Positions 37,090 through 46,574 of a stretch of DNA of 64,000 nucleotides are shown piece after piece. Position numbers and translations under genes: made by a program. Below the pieces are notes generated by a model. The model ran no database searches and was not told the DNA's origin. It saw only the letters and a list, made by a program, of their open reading frames with translations. Source of the stretch: Caballeronia mineralivorans PML1(12) (GTDB lineage: Bacteria; Pseudomonadota; Gammaproteobacteria; Burkholderiales; Burkholderiaceae); NCBI RefSeq assembly GCF_001028175.1, contig NZ_AEJF01000062.1:124001-188000 (forward strand), read 5' to 3'. How positions within the stretch are numbered: the first letter of the stretch is position 1; each line of letters begins with the position of its first letter.

Positions 37090-38448
37090 ATGGAAGCCAA
37101 ACCGGTTCATTTCGCCCGCCTGCAGCAAGAAGAATCAGCAGGCTATAACCGCAGCACGATCGACTATATCCACACCGCGGCACAGCGTGGCCTGTACGAA
37201 ATTCGCGGCCTTGGTGCCAAGCGCAAGGTGCCGCATTTCGACGACCTGCTGTTTCTCGGCGCGTCGCTCTCGCGTTATCCGCTCGAAGGCTATCGCGAGA
37301 AATGCGTGACGAAGACCGTGCTCGGCACGCGCTTTGCGAAGAAGCCCGTCGTTCTGGATATCCCGATCACCATTGCCGGGATGAGTTTCGGTGCGTTGTC
37401 GGCGAATGTGAAGGAGGCGCTGGGGCAGGCTGCGACCGCGGCGGGAACGTCGACCACGACCGGCGATGGCGGTATGACAGAGGAGGAACGGCGCTCGTCG
37501 AAGACGCTGGTGTATCAGTGCTTGCCGTCGCGTTATGGCTGGAATCCCGACGACGTGCGCCGTGCCGATGCGATCGAAATAGTGATCGGGCAGGGCGCGA
37601 AGCCGGGCGGCGGCGGCATGTTGCTGGGGCAGAAGGTCAACCCGCGCGTCGCCGCGATGCGCACGTTGCCGGCTGGTATCGACCAGCGTTCGGCGAGCCG
37701 TCATCCTGACTGGACCGGTCCTGACGATCTCGCGATCAAGATCCAGGAACTGCGTGAGATCACGGATTGGGAGACGCCGATCTATGTGAAGGTCGGCGCA
37801 ACGCGTACGTTCAACGACGTGAAGCTTGCCGTCCATGCCGGCGCGGATGTGGTTGTGATCGACGGCATGCAGGGCGGGACGGCCGCGACGCAGACGTGTT
37901 TTATCGAGAACGTCGGTATCCCGACACTGGCGGCTGTTCGTCAGGCGGTGGACGCGCTCGAGGACCTGAATATGAAGGGGCAGGTGCAGTTGATCGTGTC
38001 GGGCGGGATTCGCACGGGTGCCGACATTGCGAAGGCCTTGGCGATGGGCGCTGATGCAGTGGCGATCGGGCAAGGCATGTTGATGGCGCTTGGATGCAAC
38101 AGCGATACGTATTTCCAGAATGGCGGCCTGCATTCCGCTGCGCCCGACTATGCGGCGCTGGGAACGTCGGCGGGTTTTTGCCATCACTGTCATACGGGCA
38201 AATGCCCGGTCGGCGTCACGACCCAGGACGTGCTGCTTGAACAGCGCGTGCAACCGGAAGAAGGATCACGCCGGGTGCGTAATTACCTGAAGACGCTGAA
38301 CATGGAACTGACGACGATTGCGCGAGCTTGCGGCAAGCAGAATGTCCATCATCTGGAGCCCGAGGATCTGGTTGCCCTGACGGTTGAAGCGGCTGCCATG
38401 GCACGGGTGCCGCTGGCCGGTACTTCGTGGATTCCGGGTTTGACCTGA
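37090..38448 (+). CDS. FMN-binding glutamate synthase domain protein (GlxD/MgsC-like)
   Basis: The 452-residue catalytic subunit with the FMN-binding TIM barrel of glutamate synthase. Motifs include ITIAGMSFGALSANVKEALG, DGMQGGTAATQT, IVSGGIRTGADIAKALAMGADAVAIGQ (only key parts given) and a cysteine cluster HHCHTGKCPVGV that may bind an iron-sulphur centre. It completes the glxBCD/mgsABC-type set. A putative promoter region of about 310 bases follows before the mxa-like genes. Confidence 0.92.
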   Translation: MEAKPVHFARLQQEESAGYNRSTIDYIHTAAQRGLYEIRGLGAKRKVPHFDDLLFLGASLSRYPLEGYREKCVTKTVLGTRFAKKPVVLDIPITIAGMSFGALSANVKEALGQAATAAGTSTTTGDGGMTEEERRSSKTLVYQCLPSRYGWNPDDVRRADAIEIVIGQGAKPGGGGMLLGQKVNPRVAAMRTLPAGIDQRSASRHPDWTGPDDLAIKIQELREITDWETPIYVKVGATRTFNDVKLAVHAGADVVVIDGMQGGTAATQTCFIENVGIPTLAAVRQAVDALEDLNMKGQVQLIVSGGIRTGADIAKALAMGADAVAIGQGMLMALGCNSDTYFQNGGLHSAAPDYAALGTSAGFCHHCHTGKCPVGVTTQDVLLEQRVQPEEGSRRVRNYLKTLNMELTTIARACGKQNVHHLEPEDLVALTVEAAAMARVPLAGTSWIPGLT

Positions 38449-38761
38449 GCATGGACAGGTGAACGAAAATCTGAAGTGATGCTGCCATGCGTGGTTGTCT
38501 TAGCGAAGGCAGACCACGCAAGCCGCCTGCCACTGCCGATGGTTGCAGGCACAACGTGTCTCGCTTGCTGTGACAGTCTGTTCCTCAATTGCGCCTGGGC
38601 CAGCCTCGGGCGCTCTCTCCGCGCCGCTTCCTCATGGCGCAACGCTCACTCCTGAATCATCTCCACCCTCCATACCCGCTCGGTACGACTTATGCGTTCA
38701 GTCGTACCGGTGCCGCATGCTGCGGCGCAGTGCGTCGATCAGCCTTGTGGAGAGCAAGCCA
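38449..38761. other. Gap before the mxa-like operon, with an inverted repeat
   Basis: No gene is seen in these 313 bases. CGGTACGAC (38681-38689) and GTCGTACCG (38701-38709) form a perfect nine-base inverted repeat with an 11-base spacer, about 53 bases before the MoxR gene. It may be an operator of the mxa-like operon or an RNA hairpin in its leader. Confidence 0.6.
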
Positions 38762-39781
38762 ATGGCTTTGGAAGAGCAGCTTCAGGACTGGCGCGAGAAC
38801 GCAGCACGCGTGGAGCAGAGCGTTGCCACGGCTGTCATAGGCCAGCGTGAAACCATCCGCCTGATCAACGTGGCGCTGTTCGCTCGCGGTCACGTGCTTC
38901 TGGAAGGCGGAGTCGGGGTCGGTAAAACGACGGTGCTGCGTGCATTCTCGCGCGCCATAGGCGGAGACTTCGGGCGCGTGGAAGGCACCATCGACATGAT
39001 GCCGGGCGACCTGATCTATCACACCTATGTGGATGCCGAGGGTAAGCCGCGTATCGATCCCGGGCCATTGCTGCGCCACGGCGAACGCCTGACCACGTTC
39101 TTCTTCAACGAGATCAACCGGGCGCGCCCACAGGTTCAATCGTTGCTGCTTCGGGCAATGGCCGAGCGTTCGGTCTCCGCGTTCGATCGTGAGTACCATT
39201 TCCCGCACATGATCGTGTTCGCCGATCGCAACAAGGTCGAACGCGAAGAGACCTTCGAGTTGGCCTCCGCGGCGCGTGACCGTTTCCTCTTCGAACTGAA
39301 TATGCCCACGCCGTCCGAGCCGGACGTGCGGCGTGCGCTGGTCTTCGATCCTGTCTTCCACGACGTCGACACGCTGCTCGAACAGGTGACGCCCGGCGTC
39401 GCGCGCTGGGAGCAACTGAACGCCATCGGTGCGACCATCCAGCGGAACGTGAGCGCCAGCGCGACCATTGAGCGCTACGTGCTGGACATCTGGCAAGCGA
39501 CCGAAAATCCGCAGCAATTCGATATCGCGCTCGAAGGCGTGGACATGCAGCGGCTGATCCTGGTCGGCGCCAGTCCGCGCGGCATGAGCGCGCTGCTGCG
39601 CGCGGCTCGGGTGGTGGCATGGCTCGCCGGCCGCGCGCATCTGATACCCGAGGACATTCATGCCGTGCTGTTGCCTGCGCTCGGCCATCGGGTGTTCTTC
39701 ACGCCCATCTACGAACTGCGGCGGCAAGAGCTTGCCGAAGCGCTGATCGCGCAGATCATGGCGAAGGTCGCGGTGCCTTGA
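38762..39781 (+). CDS. mxaR: MoxR-family AAA+ ATPase
   Basis: A 339-residue AAA+ ATPase. Walker A GGVGVGKTT is at residues 45-53 and Walker B FFFNEINRA near 115, with the sensor region and the C-terminal lid. It heads a run of six genes in the order known for mxaR-S-A-C-K-L, whose products insert calcium into and mature PQQ methanol dehydrogenase. ATG 38762 gives the usual MoxR length; longer in-frame sequence upstream is non-homologous. Symbol by synteny. Confidence 0.88.
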   Translation: MALEEQLQDWRENAARVEQSVATAVIGQRETIRLINVALFARGHVLLEGGVGVGKTTVLRAFSRAIGGDFGRVEGTIDMMPGDLIYHTYVDAEGKPRIDPGPLLRHGERLTTFFFNEINRARPQVQSLLLRAMAERSVSAFDREYHFPHMIVFADRNKVEREETFELASAARDRFLFELNMPTPSEPDVRRALVFDPVFHDVDTLLEQVTPGVARWEQLNAIGATIQRNVSASATIERYVLDIWQATENPQQFDIALEGVDMQRLILVGASPRGMSALLRAARVVAWLAGRAHLIPEDIHAVLLPALGHRVFFTPIYELRRQELAEALIAQIMAKVAVP

Positions 39782-39808
39782 GTTGATGAATGTAACCAGC
39801 GGAACGCC

Positions 39809-40681
39809 ATGAACGTAACGAACGTCATGCCCGAGTTTCACTATCGACTGCCGATGCGTGCCGGCGGTTCCCGGCCCGGTTCGCATCCGGGTTCAAGCTT
39901 CGGCGCGGGTCAGGCGTTCGCCATGCACGCACGGCTCTTCGATCATCCCGATCCGCGCCGCGTCGACTTGCGTGCGAGCTTGCGCGCCATCCCTGCCGAG
40001 TGGCTCGTGCGGGTTCATCTGCAACGTGTCGCGGTGCCGGTGTATGTGGTGATCGATGTCTCGGCGTCGATGTACTTCGGCCTGCTCAAATCGAAGCTGC
40101 ATGTAGCCGCCGATTTCGTGACCGCGCTCGGATACAGCGCGTTCCGTGCGGGCGATCAGGTGGGTATGGTCGCGTTCGATAACACCGAGCGTGAAGAACT
40201 TTATTCACCGGCACGTTATGGCCAGGGTGTCGGCGACGTGATGGCCGGCCTGCTCCGGGACTGCACGCTGACGCCGGGTGTGGCGGGCGGTATCGGCGGG
40301 CTGGAACAGGCGGTGGCGAAGCTGGCAGGGCGGCAGGGGCTGATCTTTATCGTGTCGGATTTTCACTGGCCGCTCGCGCGGCTGCCTTCGGTACTCGATA
40401 CATTGACGCATGCTTACGTCATACCGATGGTCGTGTGGGATCAAGCCGAAATCGAGCCGCCTGCGCAAGGCTCGCTGCTGGCCGTCGACGATGCGGAAAC
40501 CGGTGGACGCCGCACCTTATGGCTGCGCGGCAAAACGCGTCAGGACTGGCGCGACGCTGTCGCCCGGAGGCGCTTGGAGATCAAGTCTCTATTCGATAAA
40601 CGCGGTTTGCGGCCGTTTTACGTCCAGGGTACATTCGACGCTGAAGCACTGTCGCGGTATTTTCTGGAAGCGGTCGTATGA
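39809..40681 (+). CDS. mxaS: DUF58-family protein, MxaS-like
   Basis: A 290-residue soluble protein of the DUF58 type, with a vWA-like metal site: VVIDVSASMYFG (DxSxS). The N-terminal part (EFHYRLPMRAGGSRPGSHPG) and the FSDFHWPLARL-like IVSDFHWPLARL fit MxaS. It forms an adaptor between MoxR ATPases and their targets. It overlaps the next gene by four bases. Role in dehydrogenase maturation is inferred from gene order. Confidence 0.85.
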   Translation: MNVTNVMPEFHYRLPMRAGGSRPGSHPGSSFGAGQAFAMHARLFDHPDPRRVDLRASLRAIPAEWLVRVHLQRVAVPVYVVIDVSASMYFGLLKSKLHVAADFVTALGYSAFRAGDQVGMVAFDNTEREELYSPARYGQGVGDVMAGLLRDCTLTPGVAGGIGGLEQAVAKLAGRQGLIFIVSDFHWPLARLPSVLDTLTHAYVIPMVVWDQAEIEPPAQGSLLAVDDAETGGRRTLWLRGKTRQDWRDAVARRRLEIKSLFDKRGLRPFYVQGTFDAEALSRYFLEAVV

Positions 40682-41556
40682 GGCCGCTCCTTAGTCAACG
40701 AAGCTTGTTGGTCGTAGCGGGCCTCATGCTGGCATCGGCAGTTAGCGCCGCACCCGCAACAGTCGAGCAGCCGCGAGCGTTCGGCCATGTGTTGGGCGAT
40801 GTGCTGACTCAACGCATCCTGCTTCAATCAGGCAGCCCTGACGCCGACACTATCGCCATGCCTTCCACAGGGCGGATCGGTGTCTGGTTCGAGCGCCGTA
40901 ATCCCCGGGTCGAAACCGATGCCGACGGCCGGCGATGGATGGTTATCGACTACCAGATCACCAACGCGCCGCAAACGCTGACCACCGTCGCGTTGCCGGC
41001 GCTGACTCTGACCTCGCAATCCGGCGCCTTGCTGCAAGTGCCTGAATGGCCCGTGAGCGTGGGGCCGTTGACGCCGCAGACGGCGTTCACCACCGGCGAC
41101 CTGCAGGCGCTGCGACCGGACCGGCAGGCAAGAGGGGCAGCCATCGCGCCGCTTCGCCGGGAGATGACGTGGGCAGTGAGCTTGCTCGCGCTGACCTTGC
41201 TCGCATGGTTGGGCTGGTGGCTGTGGCGCAACCGGCGCGAAGCCGCGCGATTACCCTTCGCTCGCGCATGGGGCGAAATGCGGCGCTCAACAACCCCTGA
41301 CGCCAAACACAACGAGCACGCATGGCTCAGCCTGCATCGTGCGCTGAACGAGACGGCGGGACAGGTGGTGCATGCCGGTTCGCTGCCGGTCTTGTTCGAA
41401 AAAGCCCCTCATTTGCAGCCGCTACGGCCACAACTCGAACGCTTCTACCAGCAGTCGGGCGAGCGTTTTTTCGCGGCCGCTTCACCCGATGCGTCTTTCC
41501 CGTTGCTCGACCTATGCCGTGATCTTTATCGCGCGGAAAGGCGCTGGCAGCGATGA
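40678..41556 (+). CDS. mxaA: MxaA-like membrane-anchored protein
   Basis: A 292-residue protein with an N-terminal signal (VVAGLMLASAVSAAPA), a periplasmic beta-rich part of about 130 residues, one membrane span near 165-185 (AVSLLALTLLAWLGWWLWRN) and a cytosolic helical domain. Sequence is weakly conserved in this family; assignment rests on this topology, the WLSLHRALNETAGQVV segment and its place between mxaS- and mxaC-like genes. Four-base overlaps on both sides show tight coupling. Confidence 0.75.
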   Translation: MRPLLSQRSLLVVAGLMLASAVSAAPATVEQPRAFGHVLGDVLTQRILLQSGSPDADTIAMPSTGRIGVWFERRNPRVETDADGRRWMVIDYQITNAPQTLTTVALPALTLTSQSGALLQVPEWPVSVGPLTPQTAFTTGDLQALRPDRQARGAAIAPLRREMTWAVSLLALTLLAWLGWWLWRNRREAARLPFARAWGEMRRSTTPDAKHNEHAWLSLHRALNETAGQVVHAGSLPVLFEKAPHLQPLRPQLERFYQQSGERFFAAASPDASFPLLDLCRDLYRAERRWQR

Positions 41557-42533
41557 CTTCGCCCATCGATTTCGCCCAGCCCTGGGCACTCGCCCTGCTG
41601 CCGCTCGCGCTGCTACCCCTGCTGCGTCGGCGCGGCGACACGCTGAGTTTTTCCCACGTCACGTGGTTGCCGGTCGATCGCGCTGGACAGGCGATCGGTG
41701 CTCTATGGCGCGCTTGCGCGGTGCTGACGATTATTGCAATTGTCATTGGCCTGGCAGGTCCGGGACGCTCGAATCTACAAGTAGTACGCACGGGCACGGG
41801 TGCTGAAATCCTCATCCTGATGGACCGCAGTTCGAGCATGGACGACACCATGGGGCATCAGCCTATCGACACCAGGGGCATGTCGAAGAACGAGGTGGCG
41901 CGCCACTCGCTGACGCGTTTCGTCGATGAACGTCCCAACGACCGGCTCGCATTCATGATGTTCGGCATCAGCCCGGTGCCGGTTGTGCGCTTCACGGCCA
42001 ATCACGAGATCATCCAGGACGCGATTGCCGGCACGGGCATCGGCCGCGGCATGCCGGACACGCAACTCGACCGTGGATTGCGTGCGGCGATCGGCCAGTT
42101 CGACGGGCGTCGTTACGAAGCACGCCGCGCGATCGTGCTCGTCTCTGACGGCGGGGCGCGGCTGGACGTACAGGCTCGACGGGATATCGAGGATGGACTC
42201 GCGCGCAATCAGATCGACCTCTACTTTATCTATCTGCGCAGCGGGGTCTATAGTCCTGACCTCCGCGCGATCGCTGCCAATGACACTTCCGAGGAAGCCG
42301 AACTGCACCGGTTTTTCGTCACGCTGAAGTCGCCGTATCACCTCTATCAAGCCGGCGATGCCGACGCGATGGCCGCCGCCATGGCCGACATCAATCGCCG
42401 GCAAAAATCCGAGGTGTCGTTCGTGGAGCGGCTGCCGCGTCAGGACCGGAGCGCCTGGTGCTACGCCGCGGCGCTGGTGTCCTGCGTCCTGCTTTTGGCG
42501 CTGCACACCATTCAAGTCAGGAGTTGGGCATGA
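41553..42533 (+). CDS. mxaC: vWA-domain membrane protein, MxaC-like
   Basis: A 326-residue protein with two N-terminal membrane segments (residues 10-26 and 50-70), a vWA domain with MIDAS motif LMDRSSSMDD and a later VLVSDGGARLD, and a final span (YAAALVSCVLLLALHTI). This is the BatA-like design used with MoxR ATPases. It matches MxaC by order. Overlaps with neighbours are four bases each. Confidence 0.82.
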   Translation: MTSPIDFAQPWALALLPLALLPLLRRRGDTLSFSHVTWLPVDRAGQAIGALWRACAVLTIIAIVIGLAGPGRSNLQVVRTGTGAEILILMDRSSSMDDTMGHQPIDTRGMSKNEVARHSLTRFVDERPNDRLAFMMFGISPVPVVRFTANHEIIQDAIAGTGIGRGMPDTQLDRGLRAAIGQFDGRRYEARRAIVLVSDGGARLDVQARRDIEDGLARNQIDLYFIYLRSGVYSPDLRAIAANDTSEEAELHRFFVTLKSPYHLYQAGDADAMAAAMADINRRQKSEVSFVERLPRQDRSAWCYAAALVSCVLLLALHTIQVRSWA

Positions 42534-43096
42534 GGCGCGCTTCGACTCACCTGGCATTCGGCGTGATCGCGCTCTGCTGCGCGGCTGTTGCGGCCTATGA
42601 CGGGCTGAAACTGAAGCACGCCCACGACGTAGCGCAAGCCGTTGCGGTGACGCTTGCCGACACGGGCAACATCGTCAGGACGCGGGGCGGTAGCGGCGAT
42701 GCTTCCGATCCTCCCGAAGTGCAACTGGCACGCGCGATGGTGTTATCGAAAGCGGGCGCTTATGCGGACGCACAAAAGCTCTACGACGGCCTGATACAAG
42801 ACGAGGGGAACAGCGACCTGACGCATGCCGCGCTGTTCGATCTCGGCAACATGTATGTCCATCAGGCGACCGGCGGCAGCAGCTCCGGGCCCGTCAGGTC
42901 GCTGCCGTTGCTCGAACAGGCGAAGCAGCGTTACCGCCAACTGCTGCGTGTCTCACCCGGTGACTGGGACGCCCGCTACAACCTCGAGCGCGCCTTGTGG
43001 CTTGCGCCGGAAGCGTCCGAAGGCGCGGATGAACCCGACGTCAAGGAGCAGCACGACGTCAAGTTGCGCGGCGCCGAAGCCGAGGATCTGCCGTGA
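42530..43096 (+). CDS. mxaK: MxaK-like protein
   Basis: A 188-residue protein with an N-terminal membrane anchor (LAFGVIALCCAAVAAYDG) and a TPR-like helical part (ARAMVLSKAGAYADAQKLYDGL, ALFDLGNMYV, RYRQLLRVSPGDWDARYNLERAL at key points). It fits MxaK in size, topology and position. ATG 42530 overlaps the mxaC stop. It probably organises the periplasmic or membrane complex of the vWA proteins. Confidence 0.78.
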   Translation: MRRASTHLAFGVIALCCAAVAAYDGLKLKHAHDVAQAVAVTLADTGNIVRTRGGSGDASDPPEVQLARAMVLSKAGAYADAQKLYDGLIQDEGNSDLTHAALFDLGNMYVHQATGGSSSGPVRSLPLLEQAKQRYRQLLRVSPGDWDARYNLERALWLAPEASEGADEPDVKEQHDVKLRGAEAEDLP

Positions 43097-44076
43097 AGAT
43101 CGCTGCCCTCATGCGAGGCTGGTTCGACCGGCGGCAGTGGCCGATCGCGGCCGCGCTGCTATTGCTGATCGCCGCGCTGGCGATGCCGCCCGTGACGCTG
43201 CCACGCGATACCGCGAGTTACATCGTCACGTTCGACATCACGCAGAGCATGGATACCGAGGACGTCGGTCTGGGCAACGCACCGACGAGCCGGCTGGAGT
43301 TTGCCCGGGCGATGGTGCGCGAGACAATGGGCCAGCTACCGTGCGGCTCGAAAGTCGGATGGAGTGTGTTCACGGGCCAGCGCACCTTGCTGCTGATGAT
43401 GCCTGCTGAAGTGTGCGGCAACTTCGACGCGCTGCTTTCATCGCTCAATGAAATCGATGGGCGCATGCGCTGGACCAACTGGAGTCGCATAGCCGAAGGC
43501 GGCATCTATTCGGCGGTGCGCACGGCGCATGACGTCGGGAGCAATACTGCAGTGATTTTTATCACCGACGGGCAGGAAGCGCCGCCTGTGCTGCCGTCGA
43601 ACGACAGGGTGCGCGAGATCGCGGAAGGCAAGGTGCACGGCTGGCTCATCGGCGTGGGAGGCGATCAGCCCGTCAACATCCCGAAGACCGATGCGAACGG
43701 CAACCGGATCGGATTCTGGCGTGCCGACGAGGTGATACAGGTGCCGACCGTACCGGGCAAGCCGACCACGGCAGAAAGCCATGAAGAGCTATCCCAACTG
43801 CGGGGGCAATATCTGGCTTCGGTTGCTGAACGAATCGGTTTTGGGTATCGAAGGCTATTGAATCCGGCGTCCTTGACAAGCGCCATGCGAGACCCGCGAC
43901 TGACGCATCGCGAGCCGGCGAAGACTGATCTGAAATGGTGTCCGGCGCTGCTTGCATTGTTGCTGCTGACGTGGCGCTTTTTCCCGGGCCTGCGAAGTGC
44001 GTGGCGCTCATGGGTCGCCAAACCGGAGCCGTCGATCATGGGCCGCGTCTCGCCATCGAACATCCATTCTGGATGA
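43093..44076 (+). CDS. mxaL: vWA-domain membrane protein, MxaL-like
   Basis: A 327-residue protein with an N-terminal span (PIAAALLLLIAALAMPPVTL), a vWA domain with VTFDITQSMDTED (MIDAS DxTxS variant: DITQS) and IFITDGQEAPP, and a C-terminal span near 280-295. It is the last gene of the mxa-like operon and overlaps mxaK by four bases. It converges with the LysR gene that follows. Confidence 0.82.
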   Translation: MKIAALMRGWFDRRQWPIAAALLLLIAALAMPPVTLPRDTASYIVTFDITQSMDTEDVGLGNAPTSRLEFARAMVRETMGQLPCGSKVGWSVFTGQRTLLLMMPAEVCGNFDALLSSLNEIDGRMRWTNWSRIAEGGIYSAVRTAHDVGSNTAVIFITDGQEAPPVLPSNDRVREIAEGKVHGWLIGVGGDQPVNIPKTDANGNRIGFWRADEVIQVPTVPGKPTTAESHEELSQLRGQYLASVAERIGFGYRRLLNPASLTSAMRDPRLTHREPAKTDLKWCPALLALLLLTWRFFPGLRSAWRSWVAKPEPSIMGRVSPSNIHSG

Positions 44077-44097
44077 CTATGTAAAAGCAGGCGCACA

Positions 44098-45003
44098 TCA
44101 ATCGATGCACGAAGGGTCGTGAATAGCCGCTATCAGCAGTTCGAGGAACGCGCTAACGGCTTTAGGCAACGTACGTCCCGCCATGGTCTGAACCTGCAAT
44201 GTCCGCTGATGCAATTCGGGGTTGCTGATGGGCACAGCAGCCAGTTTGTCCGGCTTGAGGCGGCTGCGAACCGTCAGGTAACCAACCAGTGTGACCGCCT
44301 TCGTTTGCTGAACAAAAGTCTGCAGCGCGCTACCATAGTTGCTCACGAATACAGGCTCGAAGGTCAGGCCTTCGAGACTGCAGGAGATATCGAACAATTG
44401 TCTGACGGTTACGCCCTCGCCGAAGATCGCGAGTGGCCACGGCGTCAGGTCGGCAAGCGACACGGACGGCCGCTTCGCGAGCGGATGGTCTTGTGCGACC
44501 AGCGCAAAAATCGGCGCGCGCTGCGCGTAATGCACGTTGACGTCTTTCTCCGGCGCGACGCTGAAGCACACGGCAATGTCGGCGGTGCCGTCGCGCACTC
44601 GCTGCGTTGCCTCGGACGGCGCCTCGACATCCAGTTGAAAATGCGCAGCCGGCCAGGTCTTCAGGAAGTGCACGAAAACCTGCGGCAGGAAATCCCGTGC
44701 GACGCCTTCGGAACTCGACACGCGGATCGTGGCGCGCCGGTCCGTCGTCAAACCGCGAATCTCCTCGGTCACGCGATCCTGCTCCATCAGGCTGCGATGC
44801 GCGTGCGCCGCCAGCAGGCGTCCCGCTTCGCTCAGCACCATGCCTCGCGGCCGCCGCTCGAAAAGAGGCACGCCCATCTCGTCCTCCAGCTTTGCTATCT
44901 GCCGGCTCAATGCCGATACGGCGACGAACAGCCGCTCGGACGCTTTGCTCAGCGAGCCGCTTCGGGCGACTTCCAGGAAATAACGCAGCGCGGTGGTTTG
45001 CAT
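44098..45003 (-). CDS. LysR-type transcriptional regulator
   Basis: A 301-residue regulator. The N-terminal helix-turn-helix is clear (LRYFLEVARSGSLSKASERL, then VAVSALSRQIAKLEDEMG), followed by the two-lobed effector domain. ATG 45003 puts the HTH at its usual place; an in-frame extension to 45087 reads through the promoter area. It is divergent from the M20-MFS-hydrolase operon and likely controls it. It is of the group that includes regulators for amino-acid or amide catabolism. Effector unknown. Confidence 0.92.
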   Translation of the reverse strand: MQTTALRYFLEVARSGSLSKASERLFVAVSALSRQIAKLEDEMGVPLFERRPRGMVLSEAGRLLAAHAHRSLMEQDRVTEEIRGLTTDRRATIRVSSSEGVARDFLPQVFVHFLKTWPAAHFQLDVEAPSEATQRVRDGTADIAVCFSVAPEKDVNVHYAQRAPIFALVAQDHPLAKRPSVSLADLTPWPLAIFGEGVTVRQLFDISCSLEGLTFEPVFVSNYGSALQTFVQQTKAVTLVGYLTVRSRLKPDKLAAVPISNPELHQRTLQVQTMAGRTLPKAVSAFLELLIAAIHDPSCID

Positions 45004-45155
45004 GACACATGCCTCGTGGGAGCTTTGCCTTTTCGGCAACGGAAACTGCCAAATATTGTCATTGTCCATAAATATCGGCGGTATCAAGATCGCGTCATCG
45101 ATTTTCCAGACCAGAAGACCCAGCGCCTGCGGGCGTGCTTCATCGGAGACAAGAA

Positions 45156-46574
45156 GTGATACGCGAGTCTGCTATTCAAGCTGCGGCCGATCTGTACGAT
45201 TCCGGCGTTTTTCTCGAAGACCTTCGTCGCCGTGTCGCGATGCGCACAGAAAGCCAGGAGCCGGAAAGCGGCCCGATGCTGACGGCGTATCTCAACGACG
45301 AGATAGCCCCCGTTCTTGCTGAACTCGGTTTTACGTTCCGGCTGGTCGACAATCCCGTGCCGGGCGCGGGGCCGTTCCTGATTGCTCATCGTAAGGAAAG
45401 CGATGACGTCCCCACGGTTCTGACCTATGGGCACGGAGACGTCGTGCTGGGTTACGACGCGCAGTGGCGCGATGGCTTGTCGCCGTGGGAAGTCACCGTT
45501 GCCGGCGATCACTGGTATGGACGCGGCACCGCCGACAACAAAGGTCAGCACAGCATCAACCTGGCCGCGCTGAAGGCCGTGCTCGACGCACGCGGCGGGC
45601 GGCTCGGCTTCAACCTGAAGCTGTTGTACGAAACCGGCGAGGAGGTGGGTTCGCCCGGTCTGCATGCGGTATGCGAGGCGCTGCGCGACGAACTGCGCGC
45701 CGACGTCCTGATCGCCTCGGATGGCCCGCGCCTTGGCGCAGCGCACCCGACCGTCTTTCTCGGTTCGCGCGGCGTCGTGAACTTCAAGCTCGATGTCAAC
45801 CTGCGCGAGGGTGGCCATCATTCGGGCAACTGGGGTGGCTTGTTACGCAATCCCGGCGTGGTGCTGGCGAGCGCAATTGCATCGATGGTCAATGCCAACG
45901 GGCGCATCCTCGTTGAAGGCCTGCGGCCGCCGGAAGTGCCGCAAGCGGTGCGGCGCGCGCTGGACGGTATTACCGTGGGCGGCAATCCGGGCGAGCCGGA
46001 AGTCGATACCGATTACGGCGAACCCGGCCTGACACCGGCTGAACGCGTGTTCGGCTGGAACAACCTGGAGGTGCTGGCATTCCGCACCGGCAACCCCGAG
46101 AAGCCGGTCAATGCAATACCGCCGCACGCGTTCGCCCATATGCAGATCCGCTTCGTGGTCGGAACGGACTGGAAAAACCTCGAACAGATCGTGCGCCGTC
46201 ATCTGGATGAGCGAGGCTTCGGGATGGTTCGCGTCGAGGTGGATCGGGGCACGCCCGCCACGCGTGTGGACCCCGACAATGCCTGGGTTCAATGGGCCGT
46301 GCGCTCGGTTAAACAGACGACCGGCCGCGCGCCTATCCTCTTGCCGAATCTGGGCGGCACGCTGCCCAACGATGTCTTCGCGGACATCCTCGGCATGCCC
46401 ACGTTATGGGTGCCGCATTCCTACCCCGGCTGTTCGCAGCACGCGCCCAACGAGCATTTGCTCGGACCGGTCGTGCGCGAGGGCTTGCGGATCATGGCGG
46501 GTTTGTTCTGGGACCTGGGGGACGGACACGACCCGCACAACGATCACGCCACAACACGGAGGGCTGCGCGATGA
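45156..46574 (+). CDS. M20-family metallopeptidase
   Basis: A zinc-dependent amidohydrolase or peptidase of about 472 residues. Metal ligands are visible in TYGHGDVV (HxD), GRGTADNKGQ and YETGEEVGS (glutamate pair), with a late NLGGTLPND and HAPNEHLL. The GTG at 45156 has GGAGAC in front; another GTG at 45135 is in frame. It overlaps the transporter gene by four bases. It probably cleaves an N-acyl amino acid or dipeptide taken up by the symporter. Confidence 0.9.
   Translation: MIRESAIQAAADLYDSGVFLEDLRRRVAMRTESQEPESGPMLTAYLNDEIAPVLAELGFTFRLVDNPVPGAGPFLIAHRKESDDVPTVLTYGHGDVVLGYDAQWRDGLSPWEVTVAGDHWYGRGTADNKGQHSINLAALKAVLDARGGRLGFNLKLLYETGEEVGSPGLHAVCEALRDELRADVLIASDGPRLGAAHPTVFLGSRGVVNFKLDVNLREGGHHSGNWGGLLRNPGVVLASAIASMVNANGRILVEGLRPPEVPQAVRRALDGITVGGNPGEPEVDTDYGEPGLTPAERVFGWNNLEVLAFRTGNPEKPVNAIPPHAFAHMQIRFVVGTDWKNLEQIVRRHLDERGFGMVRVEVDRGTPATRVDPDNAWVQWAVRSVKQTTGRAPILLPNLGGTLPNDVFADILGMPTLWVPHSYPGCSQHAPNEHLLGPVVREGLRIMAGLFWDLGDGHDPHNDHATTRRAAR

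Noticed and set aside
37135..38253. Minus-strand open frame opposite the FMN glutamate synthase gene
   Set aside because: Codon-pattern shadow with no family match.
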